A stretch of DNA of 64,000 nt. Origin: Symbiodinium sp. CCMP2592 (lineage: Eukaryota; Sar; Dinophyceae; Suessiales; Symbiodiniaceae). The notes beneath the pieces were generated by a model, which had not been told where the DNA came from, did not search any database, and saw nothing but the letters and a program-made list of their open reading frames with translations. Shown one piece after another: positions 1 through 10,100 of the stretch; the stretch's first letter is position 1; the number at the start of each line of letters is the position of its first letter. The stretch covers positions 248,001 through 312,000 of the forward strand of contig CAJNDT010000502.1 of NCBI GenBank assembly GCA_905221615.1, written 5' to 3'. A program made the position numbers and the translations under genes.

Positions 1-235
1 TTTTTGGATTGTGGATGCTGCTTTCGTTTGGTTTATCGCATCTTGTTGCAGGGATAGTGCTTTACCCGAAATGTCAATGCATACTCAATACTCAAGCCCT
101 AAGGCCTGTTCCCGAAAGCCTGAGCCCCTGAACCTTCGACCTCAAATCAAATGAGTCTATGAAAGCCCGAAGCCATGAAGTCCGAACTCAAGGCACACCT
201 GGAGCTGCTGGAGACCCTACCGCAAGATATGCGGC
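1..235. other. No recognisable feature
   Basis: I see no coding region and no clear repeat here. The reading frames are short and have no recognisable motif. Confidence 0.5.
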
Positions 236-455
236 TTGGGCTTAGGGTTTTGGATTTCGGGTGCAGGGTTTGGGGTTTAAGCTTTAGGGGTTTAGGATTT
301 AAGGGTTTAGGGGTTTGGGGGCCTAGGGGCTTTGGGTTTAGGGTTTTAGGGTTTAGGGATTTAGGGGTTTAGGGTTTAGGGGTTTAGGGGCTTAGGGTTT
401 AGGGGCTTAGGGGTTTAAGGGCTTAGGGGTTTAGGGGTTTAGGGCCTTGGAGTTG
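236..455 (+). repeat. Degenerate TTTAGGG interspersed telomere-like repeat
   Basis: Repeated TTTAGGG, TTTAGGGG and CTTAGGG heptamers/octamers in the G-rich-on-plus orientation. The short open frame across it (Gly/Leu/Phe-rich) is a by-product of the repeat. Confidence 0.8.
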
Positions 456-536
456 CAGGTTTCAGGATGGACGCAGCAAAGGTTTCGTCGGAGAGGGATC
501 AGTGGTGATGGGGTTAGTGCAGTAGCAGCAGCAATA

Positions 537-567
537 CCAGTAACTCAGTAGCAGTAGGAGTAGTAGC

Positions 568-626
<59 letters not shown>

Positions 627-640
627 CAGTAGCAGTAACT
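537..640. repeat. (AGT)n triplet microsatellite
   Basis: About 100 bp of AGT/AGC triplets, nearly uninterrupted from about 560 to 630. Confidence 0.9.
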
Positions 641-943
641 CAGTAGGAGTCGCATTACTTTTCTAGCCACTCTTGCTGCTGCCGCTGCTGCTACACTACT
701 TCTTCTTCTACCAGTGCTCCCACTACGACTGCTACTACAGTGCTACTGCTAGGCTTGTAGTACAACGGGCATTCCGTATGCCTACACTACACATCTTGTA
801 CAATTTGTGCGACAATCGCGGCCTGTACAGCGACAAGGAGTGCTGTCGTCAACGACAACTGTATCCGCGTTTTCCGATATATGCACATGTAGCTGTATAT
901 ACACAGCATAGAACATACATATGCATTTAGCTACCTGCAAACG

Positions 944-992
944 TTCTTACCTACCTACCGATCTACCTACCTACCTGACTAACCTACCTACA
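944..992. repeat. (CTAC)n tetranucleotide microsatellite
   Basis: Imperfect CTAC repeats. The bases between 640 and 940 are CTG/CTA-rich without any recognisable gene. Confidence 0.65.
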
Positions 993-1032
993 TATGTCCG
1001 CACGTGCATACATGCATACATACAGACAGACA

Positions 1033-1137
1033 TGTGGGAGTTTCCCAAAATACGGGACCCTGGTAGGACCCTAAATTGCAGGATCCTTATTACAAGGACG
1101 CCAAAATGAGGTACCCCTAATTTTCGGAAACTTCCCC
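1033..1137. mobile_element. Palindromic MITE-like element, family B
   Basis: The left end resembles GGGAGTTTCCCAAAATA and the right end is the inverse TTTTCGGAAACTTCCCC, with the internal family motif CCTTATTACAAGGAC. No flanking duplication was found, so it is probably an older copy. A loose right-end fragment of the same family lies at 1205-1233. Confidence 0.75.
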
Positions 1138-1630
1138 AAGCCCTAAATCCTATAGCTCCCTTAAAGGAACCCTTAACGGAACCGTAAGATAGATCCCTTT
1201 AAAGGTACCCCGAATTTTCGGAAACTCACATGGGGGAAAAGGAGGGACCCTTAATAAGGACCCTTAGGTATATACCCTTAATGTAGCTATTATATACCCA
1301 GTATACGGTCCATTATAGGGTAGGGGTCCATCAAGGGTCCCTCCTTTTCCCCTAAACCCCCTAAACCCCCCAAAACCCCTAACCCCTATACCCTTCTAGA
1401 AACCCTATAGATCCCTTTAAAGGGTCCCCATTAAGGGTCCCTTCCTATCCCCCAAACCCTAAACCCTAAACCCTCATAGATTCCTTTAAAGGAACCCTAA
1501 GAGATCTAAATTAAGGGTCCCTCCTTTTCCCCTTATAGAATCCCTCTAGATCCCTTTAAAGGGTCCCCAAACCCTAAACCCTTATAGAATCCCTATAGAT
1601 CCCTTTAAGGGTCCCTCCTTTTCCCCTTGG
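1138..1630. repeat. Dispersed GATCCCTTTAAAGG-type short repeats
   Basis: Several degenerate units around CCTATAGATCCCTTTAAAGG, mixed with CCCTAAA heptamers and solitary family L half-ends near 1434, 1513 and 1610. The same short unit recurs across the window, including at 19.6, 23.3, 28.5, 39.3-39.7, 43.8, 52.3, 54.5-54.8 and 59.4 kb. Confidence 0.6.
1232..1352. mobile_element. Palindromic MITE-like element, family L
   Basis: It begins GGGGAAAAGGAGGGACCC and ends with the inverse GGGTCCCTCCTTTTCCCC. The centre is A/T-rich with GTATATACCC-type steps. A second full copy is at 54572-54688. Confidence 0.85.
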
Positions 1631-1714
1631 ATTTAAGGCTCCGGGAGCTCTTTCACGAAGCCCGTAGTTCGACGCTGGAAAGCCACATGTTCTTCTACGA
1701 CATAGGCCTTTGGG

Positions 1715-2034
1715 GGGGGTTTAGGGTTTAGGGTTTAGGGTTTGGGGTTTAGGGTTTAGGGTTTTGGGTTTGGGGGGGTTTAGGATTCAGGGTACCTTTA
1801 AAGGGATCTATTCAGGCTTCCGTTAAGGGTTCGGCCTTTGGGGGGGTTCATATTGAGAATCTTATAGGGTAATCCCAACAAGGGGGGGTTTCTGGCTTTA
1901 AGGGTTTTAAGGGTTCCTATAAGGGATCTAGAGGGTTTAGGGTTTAGGGTCTAGGGGTTTAGGTTTTAGGGTTTAGGGTTTAGGGGTTTTAGGGTTTTTG
2001 GGTTTAGGGTTTAGGGTTTAGGGTTTAGGGACTC
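1715..2034 (+). repeat. TTTAGGG telomere-like blocks
   Basis: Two blocks (about 1717-1790 and 1925-2034) of TTTAGGG heptamers, separated by degenerate TTTAAAGGGATCTA units. Confidence 0.8.
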
Positions 2035-2644
2035 CCAGTATAGAGCCTCAACCTAAGACCCTGCAACAGCCGCGGAGAAACTCGCCGGAAGGCTAACACA
2101 ATCTGAAGCTGAGAAAATACAGAGTCCTTGTGGGGTGATCTCCGTTTATTTGGGTCCTGAGGCTGAGGATTGTGGATTTCCGGGTTTCCGAACGATGGTT
2201 TCTTAAGCTTAGGGCTTAGCAGATGCCTCATTAGGGGGCCGGCCAAGCCGGAGCCTATTATTTCGGGTCTAGATGAGGGTCCCTTATCTTCCTACACTCG
2301 TGGCGCTTTTCTGCTTCAGGGAAAGACTCACGTTCATGGAGTGTAAGAGCAACTTTAGATGATTCTGGGAATGAAAAACAATAGACAAAAGGGATCGTCG
2401 ATATGGGTTCTCACCGCAACAGGCTTGTCAAGCGGAGTTGAATCCGTCCGCTGACCCACCGGATCGTCGTAGTACGACTCAGCTCATAGTTGAGGGTTCA
2501 GGGTATAGGGACTTTTTTCGGAAGCCACAGAGGACTCTGAGCATAGGAATCTTTTTGCGCAACTTTCTTCCCGGAAAACCCCAGCAGCTCTTATCAACCC
2601 TTCAAAGACAGATCAATCTTCTTCGACCTGCTAGCACGTCTCAC
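2035..2644. other. Unique-looking spacer, nothing recognised
   Basis: No palindromic element or microsatellite is evident. Two 73-codon frames (one per strand) lack any motif and show no support as genes. Confidence 0.5.
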
Positions 2645-2882
2645 AACTCTAAACCCTGATTAACGCTTAAACTCTAAATCCTAAACCCCAGATCTAAAGC
2701 CTAAGCCCTAAACCCTAACGCTAAAACCTAAACCCTAAGCCCTAAAACTAAAACCTAAAGCCTAAACCCTAAAGCTAAAACCTTAAACCCTAAATCCTAA
2801 ACCTTAAACCCTACATGTAAATCCTAGATCCTAAACCCCTAAACCCTAAATCCTAAACCCTCAATTCTAAACCCTAAGTCTT
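2645..2882 (-). repeat. Degenerate CCCTAAA block
   Basis: About 30 diverged CCCTAAA-like heptamers, in the opposite orientation to the neighbouring blocks. Confidence 0.8.
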
Positions 2883-3012
2883 ATGCACCCACTTTAGAAG
2901 CTCCTGAATTTCAGCTTCTCTTCTCACGCCTTGGCCAGTCGCAGGCCAGAAAGACCGGCCCATGACAATGGACTTGTGCTGCAAAGCGGTGAATGAGCAG
3001 CCACTTGCTGCG

Positions 3013-3120
3013 GTTTTGGGTTTAGGGTTTAGGGGTTTAGGATCTAGGATTTACATGCAGGGTTTAGGGTTTAGGGTTTAGGATTTAGGGTTTAGGGTTG
3101 AGGGTTTAGAGTGAGAGTTT
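3013..3120 (+). repeat. TTTAGGG block
   Basis: Heptamers with variants such as TTTAGGA. Orientation is opposite to the block 130 bp upstream. Confidence 0.75.
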
Positions 3121-3690
3121 AGAGGCTGAATGCTGTTTTGGAGCCTAGTAGTAGAGGAGGTAACCTTTAACCTTTGTTGGGTAGTTTAGCGCATATAAAA
3201 TCACTATATGACCACAAAGGTTAATTTTTTTGTTCCGCATGATACCCGACAAGTAGGGGAAGGGTTTAGAGTTTTCAGGGCGTCAAACCTCATTGTGGAC
3301 CCTGTTTACCGCGCCCCCTTCCTGCAAGGCCTTATTCTTGAGATTCGTATTGTAACGTTTCGGATCTTTAGCTAAGGTCACACAGGATGCGCCTATCTTG
3401 CAAGCAGTCTTTCCTTGGCTTGACCGCTGAAGGAAAGGAACCCAGCACACTGTAGTAGCGCTGTTTGACTTAATTAGAGTATGTACCGTAAGACCCCAGA
3501 CAAAACTCCACAGTAATCTCCCAAGAAGTTGGGATTTTTGTTGCCGGGACCCTCTTCTATCTTTTAGCTGAAAGTCATGTGGGGAATGATACTCCCCACT
3601 TTCTGGCTTCTACTTTGAAGCCAACGCTTCAATCCTTGACTGGGGCTCCCTACCGAACACCCTGCAACCCTGAATCCCACAGCCCACCAA
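3121..3690. other. Spacer with one short sequence shared with 53.4 kb
   Basis: No gene seen. Positions 3238-3259 match 53445-53466 over 22 bp. Near 3595-3616 there is a solitary right-end fragment of a family P element (CTTTCTGGCTTCTACT). Confidence 0.5.
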
Positions 3691-3691
3691 A

Positions 3692-3800
3692 TCGGTAACC
3701 CTAAACCCTAAACCCTAAAACCCTAAACCCTAAGACCCCAAACCCTAAAACCCCTAAGACCCTAAGACCTTAAGACCCTAAAACCCTATCCCCTAAAAAG
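3692..3800 (-). repeat. CCCTAAA block
   Basis: Diverged CCCTAAA/CCCTAAGA heptamers just upstream of the nested insertion. Confidence 0.75.
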
Positions 3801-3830
3801 CCCCGAGCCATCAGCCCTCTACTTCAACCC

Positions 3831-3849
3831 TAAGCCCTGAGACGTAAAG
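3831..3849. repeat. 19-bp direct repeat, left copy
   Basis: TAAGCCCTGAGACGTAAAG occurs here and again, perfectly, at 13828-13846. The two copies bracket the whole nest of family P, family X and the copia element, so they may be a long target duplication or the scar of a local duplication. Confidence 0.7.
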
Positions 3850-3880
3850 GGAACTCCAGCAAGCTTAGGGCTTACCCATA

Positions 3881-3913
3881 GGCCCCAAAGTAGTTTCTTT
3901 TTGGGAGTACCTT
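3881..3913. mobile_element. Left half of a split palindromic element, family X
   Basis: This arm (GGCCCCAAAGTA ... TTTTTGGG) is the inverted match of the arm at 13669-13720. The two halves belonged to one palindrome before the copia element inserted near its centre. Confidence 0.75.
3909..3913. repeat. Target-site duplication of the copia element, left copy
   Basis: ACCTT immediately outside the LTR, matched by ACCTT at 13669-13673. Five bases is the usual duplication for Ty1/copia integrases. Confidence 0.85.
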
Positions 3914-4141
3914 CCCGGAAGGGGGATGGCCACAGCAGTACTGTTTCCACGAGCGAACGACCGACAGAAAAGCATCTTAACAGCTTGCTGTACAAGTTCC
4001 TATACACTTCTGTCTTTTGTCGAGAAGGTGCTTTACCCCCCAATAAGCAGAGCAACATGTTTCTTCTTCTATACAACTACTTTCTACTCTATCTTCTTCT
4101 TCTTGCATCCAGAGCCTGAGCATCGGCTTACCTGATCTCCG
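3914..4141 (-). repeat. 3' LTR of the copia element
   Basis: This 228-bp LTR is identical to 13441-13668. On the minus strand it starts CGGAGATCAGG and ends TTCCGGG, so it lacks the usual TG...CA ends. Near its start it contains CAGGTAAG, a perfect canonical 5' splice-site match whose use is unknown. Confidence 0.95.
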
Positions 4142-4149
4142 CTCCCCCT
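4142..4149 (-). promoter_or_regulatory. Polypurine tract (PPT)
   Basis: On the minus strand AGGGGGAG lies directly against the 3' LTR, where the plus-strand DNA primer of LTR retrotransposons is made. It is short but correctly placed. Confidence 0.7.
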
Positions 4150-4192
4150 GCTGGCATGGCCGTTGCCGTGCCTGCAAACTCCACGTGGCTCA

Positions 4193-7100
4193 TCAATACC
4201 GCCGGTGCTGATGCAGGAAGTCATCCTGTCCAGGTCCTGCTGCCGAGAGCCTGCTTCCCCAGACCGACCGCTGCTGATCGATGTCCCGTAAAGGAACCCT
4301 AACCGGCACTTGCCAATCTTCCGTGATTGCAGGAGCAACCATACGATCGGGATGAAGGCCAACGACACCCGCCCTTGGGCCTTGGGTCCCAAAAAACTGA
4401 GGATTATTAGCCCTAATCGCCTGTTGTCTAGCCTCTTCGAAACTCAACACTCGCACGTGTGGGGCAGGGCGGTCGTCCGAAGGACTTACAGGGATTTCAA
4501 CAGCATCGTCCAAATACCTGATCACTCGAGTGGGCACCTGCTGAGATGCCGGTTCAAGTTCCGGCTCAGTGGTTTGAACTGGTAGTCCTCGACGCCTAGC
4601 TCTCAAACGACTCTCTCTCTCCTCTCTGAGCTCTGTCTGCATCTGCAGTGCTTCTACATGGTCCTCAGGTAAAGGCTCTTGTAAATCCGGCCTTCGCAGC
4701 CGAGCTAGAACCGCCGAAAGAGTCCTAATCCCAAACTTCAGCCCTTCCCAACAGCACACGACCGTAACTACGACCCCTATCCAGAACATCCATTCGATTC
4801 CGTCATCATCAACCTCAGTGGACCGGTGTCCTTCAGCTTGGCAAACCATACATGCCAAAAGCACAACCTGCAAACACTTCAACGTGGCCTTCGACAGACC
4901 CTGGCTCTCCTTCGGGTTGTGGACTGAAGTGTTTCCTATCTCTTGAACTCCGATCAGACTGCACAGATACTTTACGCGTTGAGCTCCCAAAGGCTTGGTA
5001 CCTAAATCAGCTCCGTTCTGCAACCCCTCAATGTGGCTAATCATGTAAAACCCCATTTCCCACCGCTCGCGCATCGTGCGAGCTTTGATTCTCAACGACC
5101 TCGTTCTCCAATGGGAGTTTTGCCCTACGAAGACAGATACGGCTGCTTGATTATCATTGTAGATGTGGACGCGCGGCGCTTTCTGGGCCAATTCCGCCAA
5201 GAGGTAGACATGAGCCTGTGCAAAGCAACATCCTGTAGCCGTTGCTAAGAGCTCAGTCTCACATGAGCTTTGAGTCATATAAGCCTGGCGCGTGACATGC
5301 CAACCAACAAGGCAGTTTTCAACGAACAACAAGCAGCATTCATTAGAGCGTGACGCATCCGGTGCAAATGAACTGTCCGTGAGCACTTCCAGCAGGTTGT
5401 TACATCCAGCCTCCTTTCGTCCCGGTCTTGGGCCGCTCGGATCAGAACACAAGTACACCAATCCAACATTCGCAGAATCAACCAGGTAAGCAAGCACATG
5501 CAACCCCAGTTGGTAAGTTCTGGACGGGTCACGATTCATCCACTGCGCAAGTTTGGATATCGAAAACGACACATCTGGACGCGTACGCACACTGACCCAC
5601 AGGATTTCGCCAATCAAACGCTGACACTTACGAAGTACACTGCTGTCAATGTTCTCCACTGCTTCCGGCTCCATTACCCCTGGTCCCAACGGGGTCCCGC
5701 AATGCTTAACCTTCTGAAGCTCATGGGAGTACCGATCCGCAAGGTCTTTAATGTACGACTCCTGCCAGATAAGCAAATTGCGCTCAGACGACCAAGCCAA
5801 CTGCAACCCAAGAAATCGCAACGGCTTACACAAATCGGCGGTCAACCATTCTGGGTCTCCACATTTCCACATAGTGGTAATAGTCTTCAGCAACAACTTA
5901 ACCAATTCACAGCACGCAGCGATAATAAGGTCGTCTATGTACACTCCAATCCAACCCCAAACCGAAACTCCAGACTCCTCATGCTGATCAAGCCCTAGAC
6001 CCGATCTGCTCCAGCATCTTTCCGGTTCGCTCTCGGCGATAAGCCAGAGATTGGGGTCCGCAAACGATTGAAACAATCTGAGCTCCTGATCTTTATACTT
6101 CACGACTACCCGCCTCAGCGAGAAATCTCGACTCAGGCTCCAGTCTCTAGGACTAGTGTCAAGTCCGTAAATCGCCTTGGCCACCTGCCAAAGGGTGTTT
6201 TTGCCGACTAAGCCCCGCTGCACCAAACAACGCGGAGGGATTAAGATCACGATTTCATCGATTGGTACGCTCTCTCCCTGCGCAGCCGCCGCAGCGGCTT
6301 GCTCCGCCTTGACCCTCGCCCTCGGTAAAAGCTCCGCATTAAGAAATGCGGTCCTAATGTCAGTGATGGCTATCTCATAGGAACGTCTCGCAGCTACTGC
6401 CAAGGCACATCGAAGGTGTGTGACATCAAGGGAAGAGGCAAACACAGCATCCTTGTGATCCTGCCGACTTTCATCCTTCGAGGGTGCCATGTTTCCACAC
6501 GCCACTATTCGACATTTATGCCGACCATCCGGAGCCTTAATTGTCCACACAGCCTTAGCAGGGATGGTGATTACTCGTTTTCCAGAGTCTTTCCACCGCT
6601 GCACTTGTTTCCAATCAACTGGAATCAAGGCGCGCTTCTCATCCACCAAGGCCGAAATCTCCTTGTTTGCAGGATGCTCCCAAACTTCCCAGTTCGCCAG
6701 GACCTCCGACAGAGATACAGTTCGGGTCTGCAGCACCGTGTCTGTACCATCATCCTCAGACGCACGCGTGGACACCTCAACCGCAGTTAGAGCTTTCAGT
6801 TCCTCGCGAAGCTCGTGGACTCTATCCCATGCCCCTTGGACCTCAGCCAAGTCCGTATCGCCTAAAGTAGCAACGGCCTCACTCCCACCTGCATGCTCAA
6901 GCCAACGCGCCAAACGGTCCTCAGCGAACCCGCTCAACCTCAACTGAGCACGATCAAGCTCCTCAATGTGAGCCGTCAGCTCTGACAAGTCCCATGGAGC
7001 TTGCTCAACTTCACCTTCAGACGCGGTATGCCAACTACACACGCTAGCAGCATCATCCTCTTGATCCTGACGGTCAGCTGCATCAAAAGTTTCACCACTC

Positions 7101-10100
7101 AGCAACCAAGCGCAAGGACCATCAACATGACTCCCAGTGCCATCCACTTGAGCAGAAGTTTGGTCACCAAGACAACTCAAGGTAGCCTCATCCATGGGGC
7201 ACGACGCTTCAACCAAGTTATCCTCCAAGGTCAAGCCAAGATCCACCGCACCCTTATCACGCACAGCCAAACTCATGTCCGAGACCGCCTGAACGCTATC
7301 AACCAAGCTCACGTCGACATCACAACCAAGCTTCACGCAACTCAACACAACCTCAACTTCACCTGGCACAAGCTCCACTCGTGCCTCCGCTTCCTTTTTA
7401 TAGGTTATACAATTTTTATTTGGGTTTTCAAAGTCTTTTTCTACCGCGCTCTCCACAGAAGTGTTTATTTGAGTTGGAGTGGAGGGACACGGCTCATCAG
7501 CAACACTAGCTATACATGCATGCTCATGCAAGCTCGCAAAATTTCCAGGGTACCCCGTCACGGTGGCTCCCCCTTTTGTCTGCCCTTCAGGCAGACAAAA
7601 CCGCAACTTACGAAGAGTCTGCTCCTGCTCATCGCTCATGTTGGACCAACAACCAACGGTATATGCAATCAACACGACACGGCGATCAGGAGGCTGCCAG
7701 GCTTCAGTGGCGTGTAAAACCCCAGGCTTAAACAGCAGAGGCGCAGACCAGGGATGCAGCTGGCCGACCACTTCACGGCCTTTATGTCGCACGACCTGAA
7801 TCTCGCCCGAAACAACCTCACCAACCTCAAGTGCAGTCCACAAGCGCCCTCCGCGCTCCGGAACCTGCAAAGGCACCAAACCGGAACGCGACTCATAATC
7901 GTTCGACGTGTCCTTGTGCACCACGGCCTGAGCGTCAACTGACAAGCTCACCGTTGTGAAAGTAAGATCCGGCAGGCGTTCATGGAGTACACGACTTAGC
8001 AGCGTGGCAAAGCCTGGATGGGATTTGGTGAGACGGGTCATAGACACCACACCACCATGACGACAAGCTCCAAAGAGGTAATGAACTCCCCCCAAACAGC
8101 GAGTAGGAGCCTGGTGAGACGACCTATGTACAAACTCGGACCCCAGCACGAAATCCATAGCGGCTTGACAATCAAAAGGAACCTGTTCTGCCAACCGGGC
8201 CGCCTGAGCATCCTCATCAATCCCTGGCCCCGGTCTCTCGCGCAAAGCTCGCAAAGACCGCTTACCCCAAATCCGAAATGCAGGAGAGGGAGTTACCTTG
8301 CCACGCATGCGCCGTCTCACGGCCCCGGGCTCGGCAATCGGAGGTAAGCCCTTGCCAACGAAAAGTTGCAGATCCGATTCTTCGCCAAAGTGAAGTTTAC
8401 TAACGACAGAAAGCTTGTTGCCTACTTTGACGACATAGCCTTGTCTCACATACGTGGCCGGTGCCAAAACGACAGCCGGAGTAGCACGCATATGCCATTC
8501 TCGCTGCCGACGCCTGAGCCAGTGTCGAACCAAAACCTGGGTCCGGGTGCCGAACGGCACTATCGGTTTAACCGCCATACCAAACTTCCTCAAGGTATCG
8601 GCTCGCCATGTGGCGGCCGCCGCACGAAAGGCCAGGGCCCACTTAGATGTATCATTACCCACCAGCTGCAAATACACTCGTACTTGGACTTTGAGTCTTT
8701 TGACGACGTTCTCAACTCTACCGTTACTGTCATGCTCGGTGGGAGGGGCGAGTGTAAGGAGGATACCGCGAGACGCAGCATACTCCCGCAGACGCTCATC
8801 AGTAAACTCAGTACCAGCGTCAGCATGAATGCGAGCTAATGGAAAGCCAAGCTCCACAAGTTGAGCATGAATACGGCCAACCGCCAAGCACACGCTTTGC
8901 GGGGTCTTACGATCCAACAGCTCCACAAAAACAACTTCTCTCCACGCCATGCCCTCAGCCTCCTTTTCATAATCGGATTGCTGCTTAGCCCACGCATCCT
9001 CAGGACCTCCAACCTCTGGAGCGTCCAATCGTTCACCTTCCAGCGGGACCTCAGCTTCCAAGTTTTCGCCTTCCCAAAGGGCCTCAGGACCCTCATAGAC
9101 TTCGGAAGCATCATCCGCAAGAGCACCGAACCACTCATCAACGTCCTTCTGAAGCTCCTCGAAGTCAGGATCAACATCCCGCACGCAAGCATCCTTATCC
9201 TCACCCGAAGCCTGCTCTTGGTCTTCACCCAAAACTGGTTTACCCTGCGCATCGACAGGGACCACGAGGACACCTACCAGTGCATACCGACGCTTATGCG
9301 AGACATCATCTGCCACACGCACAAACGGTCCCACGACATCAAGGGAGAGACAAAACGAAGCCGGAGAATGCTGACGACGGTGCGCACGCTGCTGTGCCGA
9401 GGCCATAATACAGTACTTACACCTTCTATGCGGGGGCCAGTGTCCTGACCGAATGTGCTGAGGCCAATCAACAGAGTCAACCTTACAAGCCGACGCGCGA
9501 GAACGACTCAACAGCACCGAGGAAAGCCTGTCCCTAGCTGGCTCCCCCCAACTTGCATGCTCACACAACAACTCACCGAAGTAACTCAAGTTCTGCACGC
9601 CCGAACCGGGAACAGGACTAAGAGCATGGTCCCCTGTGCCAACAACCAACACAGACGGCTTATCCTTTCCAAGTGTTTCACACGCAACACAACTCACCTT
9701 TGCTAACAAGCCAAGGAAGATGGACTCATCCTGATCCAAGCCGCGCCTGTTATCAACCAGAATCACAGCAATCTTTCCATCAACCGCCAGCTCAAGCAAC
9801 AGTCTCTGAGTGGAAGGGCTCATGAGGTGATCCTTAACTGGCAGAAGCAACGGCTCACAGCCCGACTGATGTGCCATCTTGCGGCACTCACTCCACCAAG
9901 GATCTCCTTTATAACTTATCACTACCCTATCACTCTTATTACATGCCCGGCGCTGCCGACGATTCCAACACGCGAGCGCTCCACTCCGAGGAGCCCAAGT
10001 GAACGGACAACCAACAGCCAAGTCAAACTGCCCTGACCATAACCGCCGGACTACTGCCTCCAGACTCGCAGCAACATCTTGATCCATCCGAATGGCCTCA

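Noticed and set aside
236-455. True chromosome end
   Set aside because: The TTTAGGG block is degenerate, internal and followed by 63 kb of DNA with similar blocks in both orientations.
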